DNA from: Rotaria sordida
Lineage: Eukaryota; Rotifera; Eurotatoria; Philodinida; Philodinidae
Reading direction: 5' to 3'
NCBI GenBank assembly: GCA_905250125.1
Contig: CAJNOL010000842.1
Location: 35,700 to 99,699, forward strand
Length of the DNA stretch: 64,000 nucleotides
Below the pieces are notes generated by a model. The model did no database searches and was not told the origin of the DNA. It saw only the letters and a program-made list of their open reading frames with translations. The position numbers and the translations under genes were made by a program. This document shows positions 1 to 12,553 of this stretch, piece by piece (position 1 is the stretch's first letter; every line of letters starts with the position of its first letter).

Positions 1-1
1 T

Positions 2-343
2 GGAACATTAACAACTGGATTATTTTGTCAAACTGATGTTAGTCGTGATGTTAAAAATGGTGCCTTCTATGGTAATCCTATTCAATTAGGTTATCAATTA
101 TTTGGTATATTAATCGTTACTGTTTATTCATTTGTATGTACAGTAGCAATTTTATTACCAATGCATTTTACAATTGGTATACGTATAAATCGATTAGATC
201 AAGTTCGTGGTTTAGATAATGTTGCACATGGTGTCGTTGATATAGAAGCATTACAAAAAGTTACACAAAAAAAATTACCACAAGTGAAACCAAAACCAAA
301 TGATATAAATGTACCATCAGTAGTTTCTATTGAAGAAAAATAA
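2..343 (+). CDS. Ammonium transporter (Amt family), C-terminal part
   Basis: This is the last 113 codons of an ammonium transporter, a plasma-membrane channel-like protein that passes ammonium or ammonia. The frame is open from base 2 to the TAA at 341-343, and the start lies outside the window. The beginning reads GTLTTGLFCQTDV, then YGNPIQLGYQL, then a hydrophobic helix (about GILIVTVYSFVCTVAILL). This matches the last helix region of Amt proteins, where a G-x-L-x-T-G-x-F element precedes a YGNP-x-QLG element and the final transmembrane helix. The GLDNVAHG stretch corresponds to the family's GLD-x-x-x-HG motif just after that helix. The remaining 50 or so residues are a polar, Lys/Pro-rich cytoplasmic tail. 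Family assignment is firm; the exact paralogue cannot be told. Confidence 0.85.
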   Translation, partial: GTLTTGLFCQTDVSRDVKNGAFYGNPIQLGYQLFGILIVTVYSFVCTVAILLPMHFTIGIRINRLDQVRGLDNVAHGVVDIEALQKVTQKKLPQVKPKPNDINVPSVVSIEEK

Positions 344-884
344 AAATAACTTTGTAGTTTGTTTTTTTTGTTAATGTGTACTGTATTATATTTAAAGTTG
401 TTTTCTTTTTTGTTTTTGTCAAAAGATTTTATTGTCATTTAAATATAAATCTCTGTATAGTGATGGATATTCTTTTTTTTTTTTTTTGTTTCTTCTTGAT
501 TGATCAGTTAAGAATCTTTTCAAGGTTGAAATACAAATATATGTTGTTTGACAAGATAGAAAATATAATTCTTATTTAAAATTCATAATGAAAAGGATCT
601 TATCTTATTAATCAAGAAAATAAGAATCTGAAAAGAATTATAAAGCGTTAAAAATTGCTGAAATGTCAAGTAAGATTTTTGTCTCATGTTAAAAAGAAAT
701 ATAATGTGATGTATATTCTCTTTTATTTTGTCTGTCAGGCAAGGAAATGAGAATAATAATATTAAAAAAAAATAATGAAATATATTAATATTTATTTATT
801 GTTCTTGAAAATTATGATAATATTATGATGAATACTGAAAAGAAGTTTGACGACTTAATAAACACAACAAAGCTATTCGAGCTG
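344..884. other. 3' flank of the ammonium transporter, no gene seen
   Basis: AT-rich DNA with poly-T runs after the transporter stop codon. Only short chance open frames are present. The last 60 bases are the left flank of the hAT-like insertion and, once the insertion is removed, run straight into the sequence after 3275. Confidence 0.6.
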
Positions 885-996
885 ATCAAGACCAGGGGCG
901 GCGCGAAGAGCTCAGAGCAGGGGGGGGGGGTATTATGAAAAATGGGAGAAAATAGAAAAAAGTCTCTAAATTCTAAGTACCTAGTACCTTTTTTTT

Positions 997-2543
997 ACTA
1001 AAGCCATCGACACATTAGAAGACCCGGGGTCTTCTATTCTGTCTTATCATTCATAAGTTAAAAGGGGGGTCTTCTATTATGTCCCTAAAAAAAGTCATAT
1101 TTTTTGGTAGTTCCGTCAACAAATCTTAGTTTCACTTGATTTTTGTCCAATATATCGTTAGTAAATGAGTGTGCTTCACTTATTTCACATGTGTAGAATA
1201 AGAAAGAAACAGATATCATGCTGTGAAAAAGAGGAGACCATCGTTGGTAAGAAGTGTTCTTTGAACAATACAGTCAACGTAGCCTATCATCTTGGTACGA
1301 TATCCCATACCATTCTTTTTTCTCTAGGCTAAGACCTATCATTGGCAACAGTTTGCCTTCTCAATAACTAAATAAATGTAAAAAAGAAAATTCATTTTTT
1401 TTATCAAACTCATTTTATTCAGTTGTTTATGTGGAAATTTAATTAATATATATGGAATCTATTCACAGTGAATTCTGCTACTAGCAGAGTTATTAATCTC
1501 AAGCTAACTTCAATGAATACGATTGTCTTGTGAAGAAACCATCTATAAAAAATCAGCAGTTGAATACAGACAGTGTATTTTCTTTTGCGTCAGTTTCAAA
1601 AAATGCCATTGGATCTTATTGAAAAAAGAAATGCGTTATCAAACTCAAAAGAAGTACTCACATATCAAATCTTGACGTATATACAGTCTACGCAAAAAAC
1701 TCTGGGACACTCAAGAATGGCTCCCCGAAATTTCATCTTTCATTTGAAATAAACTTTATATATATTTTTAAAGTATAGTTACTGGTTAAACTTTCGTACT
1801 TTACTGTGCAGATGCAAAACTTCTAGTTTTAATATTATATGAAACTTTAACCAGTAACTATACTTAAAATATATATAAAGTTTGTTTCAAATGAAAGATA
1901 AAATTTTACAGAGTCATTCTTGAGTGTTCCAGAATTTTTTGCGTAGACTGTACATGAAGTTATGTTTTCTTCAATTATGAAACACTGTTTTGTTGTGAAA
2001 ACGTTTCTGATTTTCTAGAAGAAAGTCAAAGATAAAGAGACCTTTTAATTAATACAAAGTGGCATTTTACCTAATCTGTTATTAGTCTACAAAGATCCCT
2101 TCATGTGTTACATGCACGAACGGGCACTACGTTCATTAGATCCTATGACTATGAAAGCGTGTTTTTCGTGTATAGAACCTGAAGAATGTTTTCAAAGTAA
2201 GCTGCAAAGAAGTGCTAAAAAGACTCCATGATATGTTTTTACAAAGAAACGCAATCTTCAATATATAGTTGTTTCCTATTAACTGCTTCTCTAGATTTTA
2301 CTCATTCGAGTCTGATACTTCGTTATGAGGGAGGAAGCAAAATATTGTTCGTACCGAATTTTGATATCATTCTGGGCTTAAATACTAAACAAGTCAATAA
2401 ACTCCAGAAACTATTTCAAAATGTCGATTTTTTAAGGGGGGGTCTTCTAATATGTCTTTTGCGTCATTTATCCAAGGGGGGTCTTCTATTATGGGGGGGT
2501 CTTCTAATATAGGGGGGTCTTCTAATCTGTCGATGGCTTTAGT
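997..2543. repeat. Nested inverted-repeat unit with GGGGTCTTCTA motifs
   Basis: The 29 bases at 997-1025 (ACTAAAGCCATCGACACATT and on) recur inverted at 2515-2543 with one mismatch. Just inside both ends are repeated copies of G-run plus TCTTCTAWTMTGTC: near 1026 and 1064 on the left, and near 2434, 2476, 2494 and 2512 on the right. Repeated subterminal motifs like these are often transposase-binding sites in DNA transposons. I could not define a clear target duplication, so the unit is either a separate nested transposon or the subterminal region of the enclosing hAT element. Confidence 0.6.
1684..1950. mobile_element. Tc1/mariner-type MITE (267 bp) with TA target site
   Basis: The element starts CAGTCTACGCAAAA and ends with the inverse, ...GCGTAGACTG. 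It is flanked by TA at 1682-1683 and TA at 1951-1952. The two arms pair over roughly 115 bases each, so the copy is almost entirely a hairpin. CAGT termini and TA duplication are typical of Tc1/mariner elements. No coding capacity is present. It lies inside the hAT-like element. Confidence 0.8.
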
Positions 2544-2649
2544 GTTTTTGAAAGCAAGTAGATAGATAGATTCTTCTGTTATCAATTACAAAAAATGGAG
2601 AACATTGTAATAAAGGTTCTTCAGAACCGGAAGAAGTTCAAAATATATC

Positions 2650-3195
2650 TTCTCGGAAGTTGAAAAATTTTTCAGACATTTTCTCCAAACTTGGAGAAAT
2701 TTTGAGACATTTTTTCCAAAATTGAAGAAATTTTGGGACATTCTCTCATTAACTGGAGAAATTTTAAGACATTTTCTCTCAAATCGGAGAAGTTTTGAGA
2801 CATTTTCTTCAAAATTCGAGGAATTTTAAGACATTCTGTCCCAAATTGAAGAAAGTCTGAGACATTTCCTCATTGGTTGGGGAAATTTTAAGACATTTTC
2901 TCTCAAATCGGAGAAGTTTTGAGACATTTTTTCCAAAATCGAAGAAGTTTTTGGAACGTATTCTCACCAACTCGAAAAATTTTGAGACATTTTCTGCAAA
3001 ATTCAAGAAATTTTGAGATATCCTCTCACCAACTAGAGAATTTTTAAGATATTTTCTGCCAAATTGAAGAAATTTTGAGACATTTTCTCCAAAATTAGAG
3101 CAATTTTGGGACATTTTCTCATTGACTGGAGAAATTTTAAGACATTTTCTACCAAAATGGAGTAATTTTGGGACAGTTTTTCTCAAAATCGGAGA
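2650..3195. repeat. 31-32 bp degenerate minisatellite
   Basis: About 17 imperfect units of roughly 31-32 bp, each containing GAGAAATTTTGAGACATTTT-like sequence followed by TCTCCAAAATT or a variant. On the minus strand the array gives a 125-residue open frame (2809-3186) with a loose KCLKIS..NFGENVSKFLQF repetition. That frame is judged to be a by-product of the repeat and not a gene. The array sits against the right end of the hAT-like element. Confidence 0.8.
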
Positions 3196-3275
3196 AAGCT
3201 GCAGTCGAACTTTCCAAAGCAGGGGGGGGTACCCTCTCCCAACCCCCCCCCGCTCGCGCCGCCCCTGATCAAGAC

Positions 3276-5033
3276 GAAATGAAACAAAAACAATTGAACA
3301 AAAAGAATGTCATCCGAAAACCAATCATAGATATATGGCTAAAACAGTTCATAGAGAAACTAACGATGAATATCGCACTTGACTTCGACGAAATTGTCAG
3401 CATACTGCCAATTGTCGTCTGAAGAAGAGTTATAATGCATAATAATTAATCAAACAGACCAGCAGTCACTTCTTAAGAAAGTCGATATCAGATTAGAAAA
3501 ATGTTTCAAATTGAAAAGACATTTCTTAGAAATTATAGTGAAAATAGAAAGTATTCTGACATGGATGATTGATTATTCAAACTTCAAACCAGAGCTGGAG
3601 ATAGTTTGGTTCGGAACTTTTCGAATTGATCTCAGTTAGGTTACCCTCTTAGTAAAATTTATGCAATTTATATAGGTATGAAATTATTTGGAGTAAGAAG
3701 CATAAAAAATATCATAAATTGCAGCGAAACTATTTATACAATTCTCTTTCTGTGTTCTTACCGACTCTAACAAAAAAAAATATAGAAAATAAGTTAGTTA
3801 GTGATATTTCAGAAAAAAAAATTAACGAATTTCAATAATAATTCAGTATATCCAATGATAGAATTAAAGTTTTATTATATGAGGCGATTTGACGGAGATA
3901 GAGATCATCATGATCATGAAGTGTTCTCAGGTTTCTTCGAGACAGTAAAAGCTCATTCTGAAGCTTTTTCTATTAGAAAACAACGATATTTTTCTCGATA
4001 TTGGGAGATTGCCGGAAGCGTCCTCTTAAATCTACCGCTGAATACATTAAACTAATGAGTTGTCTAAACTGAGTTCGAATATAAGTGAACCTCTAGTTGC
4101 AACAAGAACTTAAAAAATAAATAGAAAAAAAATGTCGAACTAACAACGAACTGTATTCAAAACTAAAGATAAAACTAATTTGATTTATATTTTATAAATT
4201 CAGATACAATCAAATTGTTAGAATAGTCAAAAAATAAATTTTATCAAAATTATAGAGTTCTACACTACTATAAATTTCCATATCTGTTTTGTATATTTTT
4301 ATAAAACCAGAATAAAGTAATATCCCATGTCTTGATTAACTTCGGCTCAATGATTCAAGGTATTCATTGCTTAAGAATTAATTTGCTAGTCCAATTGCTA
4401 CATAAAATTTCTATCGTTGGTTCTTGACAAAAGAGATGTGTAGAGTAAACTTTTCTTATACTTTTTACTCTGATTGAGAAAACTTTTTCTTACCCTTACT
4501 CTACCATGTGAACTTCTACTTATGTCAGAAAGACCAAGCAGAGGTCTCTATTAGTCTAATATGACTCATAGATCGATTGTCAAACGATTTAGAAATCAAT
4601 CGAATGATCGAAAATGTGCTATCCTTATTACAGTTATCTTCTAATGTTTAAAACAACTTCTTAAACAAAAGTACTAAAAATTTAAGAAATTTATCTGTTA
4701 AATGGCAATTTCTTTTTTTTACATCCTATTGTAATTCTTGAATGAAGATTTTTTTTTTTCTTGATTTCATATACAAAATAACTACGTGTCTTATCAAAAC
4801 AATTAATTTGCTATTTGAAATACTTTGTTAATTTTTATGCACAAATAAGAGAGAGAGAGAAAAAGCGTTCGTAGTAATTATAGTCAATACAAAAGAGAAA
4901 AAAAAAACGAAACGAGATAGAATACAAACAAAAACGAAAGAAGAAAAAAAAAAAAGAGTTCAAGAAAATATCTCGAATTGAAAAGCACACACACAAGCGC
5001 GCATCTTTTTCTTTTTTTGTGATATTGTATGGT
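3276..5033. other. Intergenic DNA, no supported gene
   Basis: The stretch right after the hAT insertion stays open to 3422 (..KQLNKKNVIRKPIIDIWLKQ..). With the element removed it joins an upstream frame of about 20 codons, so a small decayed coding piece may have been hit. I recognise no family. The rest, including an 84-codon frame at 3801-4055, shows no domain, splice pattern or similarity I can name. GA-rich and poly-A tracts at 4845-4960 form the 3' flank of the ARID3 gene. Confidence 0.5.
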
Positions 5034-8000
5034 TCAATCTTTGCTACTAGTGAATGTTGTTGCATACAATGTTCCTTGATAAGCAATACCATTTAATTCA
5101 ATTGAAATAGTTATTGATTTTTCATTTGATTGTTGTTGATCAAGATTATTTTCTATAAAAAAAAAAAAAAAATTATGATATCAAAATTTTCAAAAATTTT
5201 ATTTCATTACCTTTAGCTATAATTTTTAATTTACTAACTGGTGATAATAATGATGAATTATTATTATTATTATTATTATTTGTTGTCACTGGTGTAAAAC
5301 ATGTTGATCGAAGATTATTTATTGATGTAATAGATTTTTTTGAAAATGAATTTATATTATCATCATTTTGTTGTTGTTTAGAAAATGATGGTGATAAACT
5401 TCGTTTAGTTATTGTTGATGAACGTTCAAATAATTTATTTGTTGGAATAATTGATGTTGGTGATGATGATTGTAAATGATGATGATGATGATGATCATCA
5501 AATGAAGGAATTCTTGGTGTTGATGATTGGTCAATTGATGAATGATTACCATCACGTGATGAAGCTGCTGCAGCTGCTAAAAAAAATGGATGTGATAATG
5601 CAGCAGCAGCAGCCATAGCTGCATGTTGCATAGCTTCATGTCCATGATTAGGATCCACTAAAATAATAAAGAATAGAAAATATTTATATCTATATAAATT
5701 AACAAAAATTTCTAACATGATCGATGTGCAAGTGGACTAGTAAGAAAGGCACTTGTTGATGTTGGTGGTGGTGGTGGTGGTGGTGGCATTATTTGTGGTG
5801 GTGAAGAATATTCAAATGCATATGATGGTCGACGTCCTTCACGTCGATTACCTTCTTAAAAGAAAAAAAAGCAGAAATAAAAAATATACATATATATTCT
5901 CATATCTATATTTTTTAATTTACCAATTGCTGCTTGTAATTCACCTGGTGAACTTAATTGTAATTTTTCACATTCATATGGATATAAATATTTCATATAT
6001 CTTAATAGAAAAGTAAACGAAAAAAAAACCCGAATAATAATAATAATATAATACTTCTGTCCATTATCATTAGTCTTTTTTTCTTTTCTTATAATAATAA
6101 TAATAATAATAATAGGAAACAAACGGCATTGACACGCTAAGTTGAGAATTAATGATGGTGCAAGTATTCTTTTTCTTATTCTTTTTTCCATAGAAATATG
6201 CCAGAACAAATTGATCTCTTATCGTTTATGTTCGAGACATTGACATATGATAGACAACAAATGCCAAGAATATTTACTCAAATAAAAAATACAAATCTCT
6301 TATGAGAAAAATCTTGACTTTGGTATTCATCTAATAGAATTTATTAGTTCAATACATGATATATGTCAACACTTTATCTAATTATTAAGGGACAAAAAAG
6401 AATATATAAAGAACAAGTCTCTTGAGAGTATGTTGAATTATATAAAGAGATCTATCGAATGATATAGATCGATTATGGATATCTTTTATAATAAGTACTT
6501 ATATATTTGATCTGAAGACGAGAAAGATAATTTGTCTTGGAAAAAAAAAAAAGAATCTCGAATCATTTAATTCATTAATCAAATAAATAGACAAAAAAAA
6601 TGATTCTCTATGAAATTGATTTCTAAATAAACATATTAATATAAAGATATATATATATATATATACATACTGTGTACGTAGAGTAAATGCAGCACTAGTA
6701 ATCGAACTTGGTAAATTAAGACCTTTCGTCACTTCTCGCCATAATTTCTTGTTAATAACTTCGACGAGACCGCCTTTTCCAACAACCAAACGAAATAATT
6801 CATCTATAAGAAAAAAAATAAATCTCTTATTTATCTTTCTCATCATACATATTAAATATTCTTTTTACATAAATCAAGAACATGTTTTGCCATGATAGGA
6901 ATTCGATTAACAGGAGTACCTTGAATATAAAAGAAAAAGAGAAAACAAGATTTCATCTTATTTTCAAGTATAGAATTCATCAAAAAAAAAAAAAAACAAT
7001 CGAACAAACAAATACTTTCATTTTCAATCACCTGTCAAGAATAAGAAAGATATATTCATATATGATTTCAATCATTCTTTTGAACTTCAAAACCGACATA
7101 CTTCCGTTAACAGTCAAATGTTTTGTTTTATTATGATATATTGATAATAATTTCAAAAAAAAAAAAAAGAGAACATATTCTTTTTTTTTTCTTACAATCA
7201 AAATCATCTTATATTATTATTGGATAAAAAATTTCTTCCAATCAAAAATCAAAAAAATCTATTTATTTAGTCCTTTTCTTTTCTTTTTTCTTTTTTCTTA
7301 ATTAAATACTTACCACGTTTTTGCATGAATGCAAATAAATCATCGAGAAATTCTTTACGTTTTGGTTCGTCAGATAATTCATAAAGCTAAGAAAAAAAAA
7401 AGAGAAAACTTGTTTCATTAAACTAATTCATTCACTACGGACAAGACAGGAAATTCATTAATAATAATTTTTCTGCATCTCTCTCCCGAAATGACTCTAA
7501 TCGAGCGTATATACAATGATGATTTGTTTATTTGTCTCTATATATAAAGAAAGAAAGACTATCTTCTTTTCTAACTTGTAATTGTGATCGATGAAGCTTT
7601 TTTTTTTTTTTTTTTTATAGACACACACAAGTGTTCGACCGTCTTTCTGCTCGATTTGACCTTCTTTATATATATATATTGATAAGAATGAAACGAACTT
7701 CATCGTTTAATATTCTTTTAGTACATAGAAAAAAGAAAAACGTGTCTTACATATAGGATAAGAAATAATCTTTAAGCTGATTTTTAGTTTGACAGCAGCT
7801 GGATATTTCTTTGTGATTTAATTGAAATTGAATAGTCCATAAAAAGAAATCTTTTTTCCTTAAGATGCTCATTTTTTTTTTTGCTCGTCAACCATCTGCC
7901 TCGAAACAATGCAATTAGTAGCAAATGATCGATATTGCCTCGAGCTGTTCTTCTTCTTCTTCTTCTTTATACAGAAACATACAAGAACGCACGCGTGCGC

Positions 8001-9358
8001 GACATTCTATTTGATGATCAAGCATTTTTTCTTTTTAAGAAAAAGAATCAGCAATATATATATACAAGTCCCAATGAGACTAATTGTTGATCCAAATACA
8101 GAAGCTCATCAATAATCTAAAGATGCACATATTTATAAATGAGCAAAACTAATGTGTCTTTTTTTTTTCCTTTTCTTCGAAAGCAATTAGTTGATATGTA
8201 TATATGACTGACATGGATATGTTCTGCCTTTAATGTAAACGATAAATTGATCATCAGACAAAAACTGACCGGCCTTAATCGGAAGAAAATTAGTCTAAAG
8301 GGATAGTTACAAGCTAAACAACAGCTGCAAGATCATAAACGTTTTTTGATGGATAGAAACTTCTTATTGTTATATAAACCTGATGAGAAAGATACGAACA
8401 GAAATGTCAGTCGAGTAACATCGATCACAATATCTGATTGTAATATACTTCTCAACGACACACACAATAGTTATACATATATATATATATATATAAATAT
8501 ATATATGCAGAAATAGAAAAAAAAATGAGAATAAAAACAGACGCCTAGCTTCTTTTCTAACCTTCAGCTCGATAATTATTTTCCGATCTAATCAACTGAG
8601 ATGATGTGTGTATGTTGATATGCCAGACTATCTAAGCAATATATATATATATATATATAAACTTTTTTTTTTTGTCTATTCTGACAAAGAATTTTAAATA
8701 ATCAATCTTTTTTTTCTGCCTCTAATTACCTTGTCAATAAGTAATAAGCAATGTGTGTGTGTGCGTATTCATACAGATGGTCAACGTTCCCGTCCTACTT
8801 TTCTTTTTTTTTTTTTAGATTAATTTTCTGTGAATGTTTGCCTTGATCTACCTTGTCTATGAAACACTATTGTGTAAAATAAAAAGAAGATAGATGTGGT
8901 TTTGATTTCTCTGTCTTCAATAATAGATAAGTGTTTCTATTAAAGAGAAAATAGATGAATGAGTCTTTGTTACATCCATCTCTTATGGCAACCCATCTAC
9001 TATATACATATACCAAACATTTCAATTAATTATTGCCTCAAAGCTATCAATAATACTCATTCTATCTACAAAGAGTGAGCGAAACACATACACATACACA
9101 CTATCCAAATGATGTGCAAACAGAAAACAAATAAATGATAGATCTTAATAAAGATAGAAATAGTTAGACTAAACTTAATTGATTTCTCGTCAATCAAATA
9201 TTTATTTACCTGACGAAATTGTTCTTCAAATGTCCTAAAAGTAACAAAAAAGAAATGTTAAGTAAAAATCCAAAAAAAAAACATTAAATTTTTACCATTC
9301 AGTTGTACTTCCAGAGTTTGATTGATTACCACTATCATCTGAACTAGGTGATTTTGGT

Positions 9359-9390
<32 letters not shown>

Positions 9391-10112
9391 ATCAGTTGTA
9401 GTAGTTGATGGTATTGGTGGAATAAGTAATGATGATGATGATGCTGTTGTTGATGGTGTTGTCCATGGATATTGATGAAAATTATAGGGATTTTGTTGTT
9501 GCTGTTGTTGTTGTTGTTGTTGATTATATAAAGCAGCTGCTAAAAATCGATCTCGTTCTTCTTTTGATAAACGTGAAAATGTTTCATCATTATTTGTTGA
9601 ATTTATTTGTGAAAATAAACGTTCACGATCTTCAGGTTTCATACTAAATGCTTGTGTATAAAGAAGAAAATTTCTATGTGCTAACCAACGATCTTCATAA
9701 TCTTTAAGTTCTTTAGCAAGACGTTCACGATGACGTGTATAATCAATAGTTGATGTTGTTCGATTAACAATTGATTGTACAATTGGTGTTTGAATTGATG
9801 AATTATTTATTGAATTTTCATCATTTATTTTTGATTTATCTTCATTATTATTATTATTATTATTAACAGGAGATTTTATTGTTCGTTTATCATCTGTTGT
9901 ACTAACATTTGAAAATTGATCATCTTCATCATCATCAATTGTTGATGATGATGATGCTGATGATGATGATGGATTATTTTTTGGACCATCCGTATTCTAT
10001 ATAAAATGTTTAATTGATTAATATTTAAAAAAAAAAAAATTTTTCTTTTTTTCTTCTAAATACATACTTTTAAATGAGGAAATTCATTGGTTTCAGCACG
10101 TAAAATTTCCAT
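5034..10112 (-). CDS. ARID3: ARID3/dead-ringer-type transcription factor, 10 coding exons
   Basis: Nuclear DNA-binding regulator of the ARID3 (Bright/dead ringer/retained) family. Coding exons from the start are 10068-10112, 9296-9996, 9210-9234, 7314-7386, 6869-6919, 6671-6803, 5924-6000, 5717-5854, 5211-5657 and 5034-5152. Together they give 1809 bases, or 602 aa, with every junction in phase. Residues 1-248 are low complexity with polyQ, polyN and polyS/D. The ARID domain spans about 250-375 and contains KRKEFLDDLFAFMQKRG, then NRIPIMAKHVLDLYELF, then GGLVEVINKKLW, SSITSAAFTLRTQYMKYLYP and YECEK. A C-terminal REKLES-like segment (ITISIELNGIAYQGTLYA) is the family's self-association region. 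Ala, His and Pro runs lie between the two domains. Length is close to the vertebrate homologue as I recall it. Intron 3 is long (7387-9209). The donor after 5717 is the unusual GTTAGA; it was chosen because it keeps the frame into LDPNHGHEAM. Confidence 0.93.
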
Positions 10113-10266
10113 TGTTCTCTATTCTTTGTTGTTTTTTTTATGTTATAGTATGTGCTTCATATAATAATAATCTATACAAAATTAATCAAAAAAAAAAAAA
10201 ATCTGTAGCTAGAGAAGAATAAACGGATGCGCTCTCTTGCGCGCATGACCAAAAAAAGTGGATTGC

Positions 10267-10297
<31 letters not shown>

Positions 10298-12475
10298 TGT
10301 CTTTTATTATCCGTTTTTCTTGTCTTTCTCTCTCTCTCTCTCTCGTACTCTTTTTATTCTCATTCTCAACGAATCCAAATTAAGCAAGAAGGGAATACAT
10401 ACATAGACACATGCTACCAATATCATGAAACAGTTTATATCAAAAACAAAATTAATCTATTCTCTTTTCTTTCTTTATATATACTGTATTTGGATTCGTC
10501 CGATTCACTAACAAAACGAGCCATCCGATTTGCTGAATTTCTCTCTTATTCTTTTGCTATTAGAGCATAATAATAGAAAGAAATAAGAGAAAAATACGAT
10601 AGGAAGAAGAAAGAAAGAAAAGAGAGGTGGAAGATTAACGTTGACGTCTAGTTGTTAATGTCGATTATACAGCAACGTTATTGCTAGCTTGACGACGAAC
10701 GATGATGAGTATGATATGATATGAAATGAATGTAAATGATAATAGTAGGGCAAGCAAAAGACATGGCAAGGCAAGGCAAAAAATCATCATCATCATTATT
10801 ATTATTATTATCATGCAATAACTGACAGACAGATACAGAAAGCTTCATGTACCCATTTCTTTCTCATAGAAAAGATTGTTACAATCAAATCTTAGTTTGT
10901 ATATATATATATGATGGAGAAGTATTGTCGACAATGTTATACTAGATTGCTTCTTATAGTCGTATGTATGTGTTGTTATTTGCATTCAGTCGGGAGAACA
11001 TCAATTTAGTAGACAAAATTACACATCATTTTTTTCTTCTTCTTCTTCTCCTCCTCCTCATTCTATTTGTCTTACATGATTAATCAACCAACTTATCTTT
11101 ACATTATAATTATTAAAAGCAAAAAAAAAAAAAACAATCAATATGATTTGTTAAGATAATTATTAAATTAAAGTTATTATAATCAAACAAATACATATAT
11201 TCAATGTCATATATTATCATTAAAATAAAAGAATTGTTCTTTCCTACCGACATAATTTATATAAACATTGATTATCCCTAGGCGATCATCATTAACAATA
11301 ATAACATAAAGTAAAAAACAAAAAAAAAAAGAAAAAGAAGAAGAAGATTGATGTTATTACTGATAGTTTGAAGTTAAGAATTGAGTTATTCTTAAAATAA
11401 ATTGTTCATTTATTTTCTATAATAATTAATATAAACTTTTTCTTATTGACTTTTATTTTTCGTTTATATATATCTAATGAAGTTTTAACGTAAACATTGA
11501 TCTTCTTTTTTTGGTATTATATTAAAAATATGATTATATTTAAAAGATTTTCTTCTATTAAAAGAATGTTACAATCTATTTAATGAGAAAAAAAAAATAA
11601 TACACTTAACTTTGATTATATGTAAGAATGTTAAATCATAAGAACAAAATATGTAGATTATACTTTGTAGTAATATGAATATGTTAGTTGTCTTATCATT
11701 TAACTCAATAGAATGTTAAATACTTTGTAAATGATATTCAATGCATTCTATTATATTTGATTTTGCTTTCAAGTCATTGATTTTGTTTTTAAGATAGATA
11801 AAAATATGCAATAGAAAAGAAAACAACAAACGTAATATTCATGAGAGAAAGATTTCGTTCTATATTTTTAGATTATTAAAATTTATTTTTAATTTTTACT
11901 CTATGATCTATATTATAAAAATAGAATGTGAATATTAGAAACCATCCGTTCTGAACTTTTGTTATATCCGAATCGAACAAATTCTAATAATCATCGGCAG
12001 AATTAATATTGATAGTTTCGTTGCATTCTCATTCCATCTCGAATATCCGTATTTTCTACTGAACAGAAAAATATTTATGATCGATAAATCATTTTTCATT
12101 ATTACACATGATTAAGCTTTTTTTTTTTTTTATACACTATATGAAAACATCCATAGGATAGAATCATGGGTTTCAAACTTATAAAGATCAAAATATACTA
12201 AAATTTTTCAGTTAAACAGTCTAGAAAATATCATTTTCATTCGACAAAAAAAAAACCACATACATTATAGTTATAAATATTCATTAATACTCAAGTTATT
12301 TTAACCACATTAAAGAATGTATGACTTGTTTATTAATAAACCATGAAAACTATTTTTTTTTTTTTTGGTGTTTGTTTTAATCGACTTTTTTGTCGATTAG
12401 AATGAAGATGAGAAAAAGAAAAAAAAAGACAGACAACAACTAGACATAACAACACACACATACACAGAGAATTAT
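10113..12475. other. Intergenic region upstream of ARID3: CT tracts, AT-rich, no gene
   Basis: Between the ARID3 start and the 3' end of the ISWI gene there is no open frame of note. It contains CT microsatellites (about 10266-10300 and 10327-10346), TTA/ATC triplet runs near 10785-10815, a CTT/CTC run near 11034-11060 and several A/T homopolymers. The ARID3 promoter should lie in the first kilobase, but I can mark no specific element. Confidence 0.6.
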
Positions 12476-12481
12476 TTTATT
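12476..12481 (-). terminator. Poly(A) signal of the ISWI gene
   Basis: Minus-strand AATAAA lies about 73 bases after the ISWI stop codon, in an AT-rich 3' UTR. It is the nearest canonical signal. Confidence 0.5.
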
Positions 12482-12553
12482 TTAATGGTTTTTTTTTCTT
12501 TACAAAAAAAAAAAAAATCTGAATTAAGCCAAGATATGAAAAATTAATTAAGA

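Larger units (their letters stand above)
893..3267. mobile_element. hAT-like transposon copy, non-autonomous, with nested repeats
   Basis: The left end CAGGGGCGGCGCGA (893-906) is matched exactly in inverse orientation at the right end (3254-3267). The element is flanked by the perfect 8-bp direct repeat ATCAAGAC at 885-892 and 3268-3275. An 8-bp target duplication with a CAGGG-type terminus is the signature of hAT-superfamily insertion. Next to each terminus is a run of G or C (about 920-930 and 3243-3251). No transposase frame remains inside, so this is a non-autonomous or gutted copy. Its interior holds a second inverted-repeat unit (997-2543), a Tc1/mariner-type MITE (1684-1950) and a 31-32 bp minisatellite (about 2650-3195). 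Because the target duplication is perfect, the whole composite may have moved as a unit, or the inner parts may have been added later. Confidence 0.85.

Noticed and set aside
2809..3186. 125-codon minus-strand frame
   Set aside because: It is the translation of the 31-32 bp minisatellite, with no start context or independent homology.
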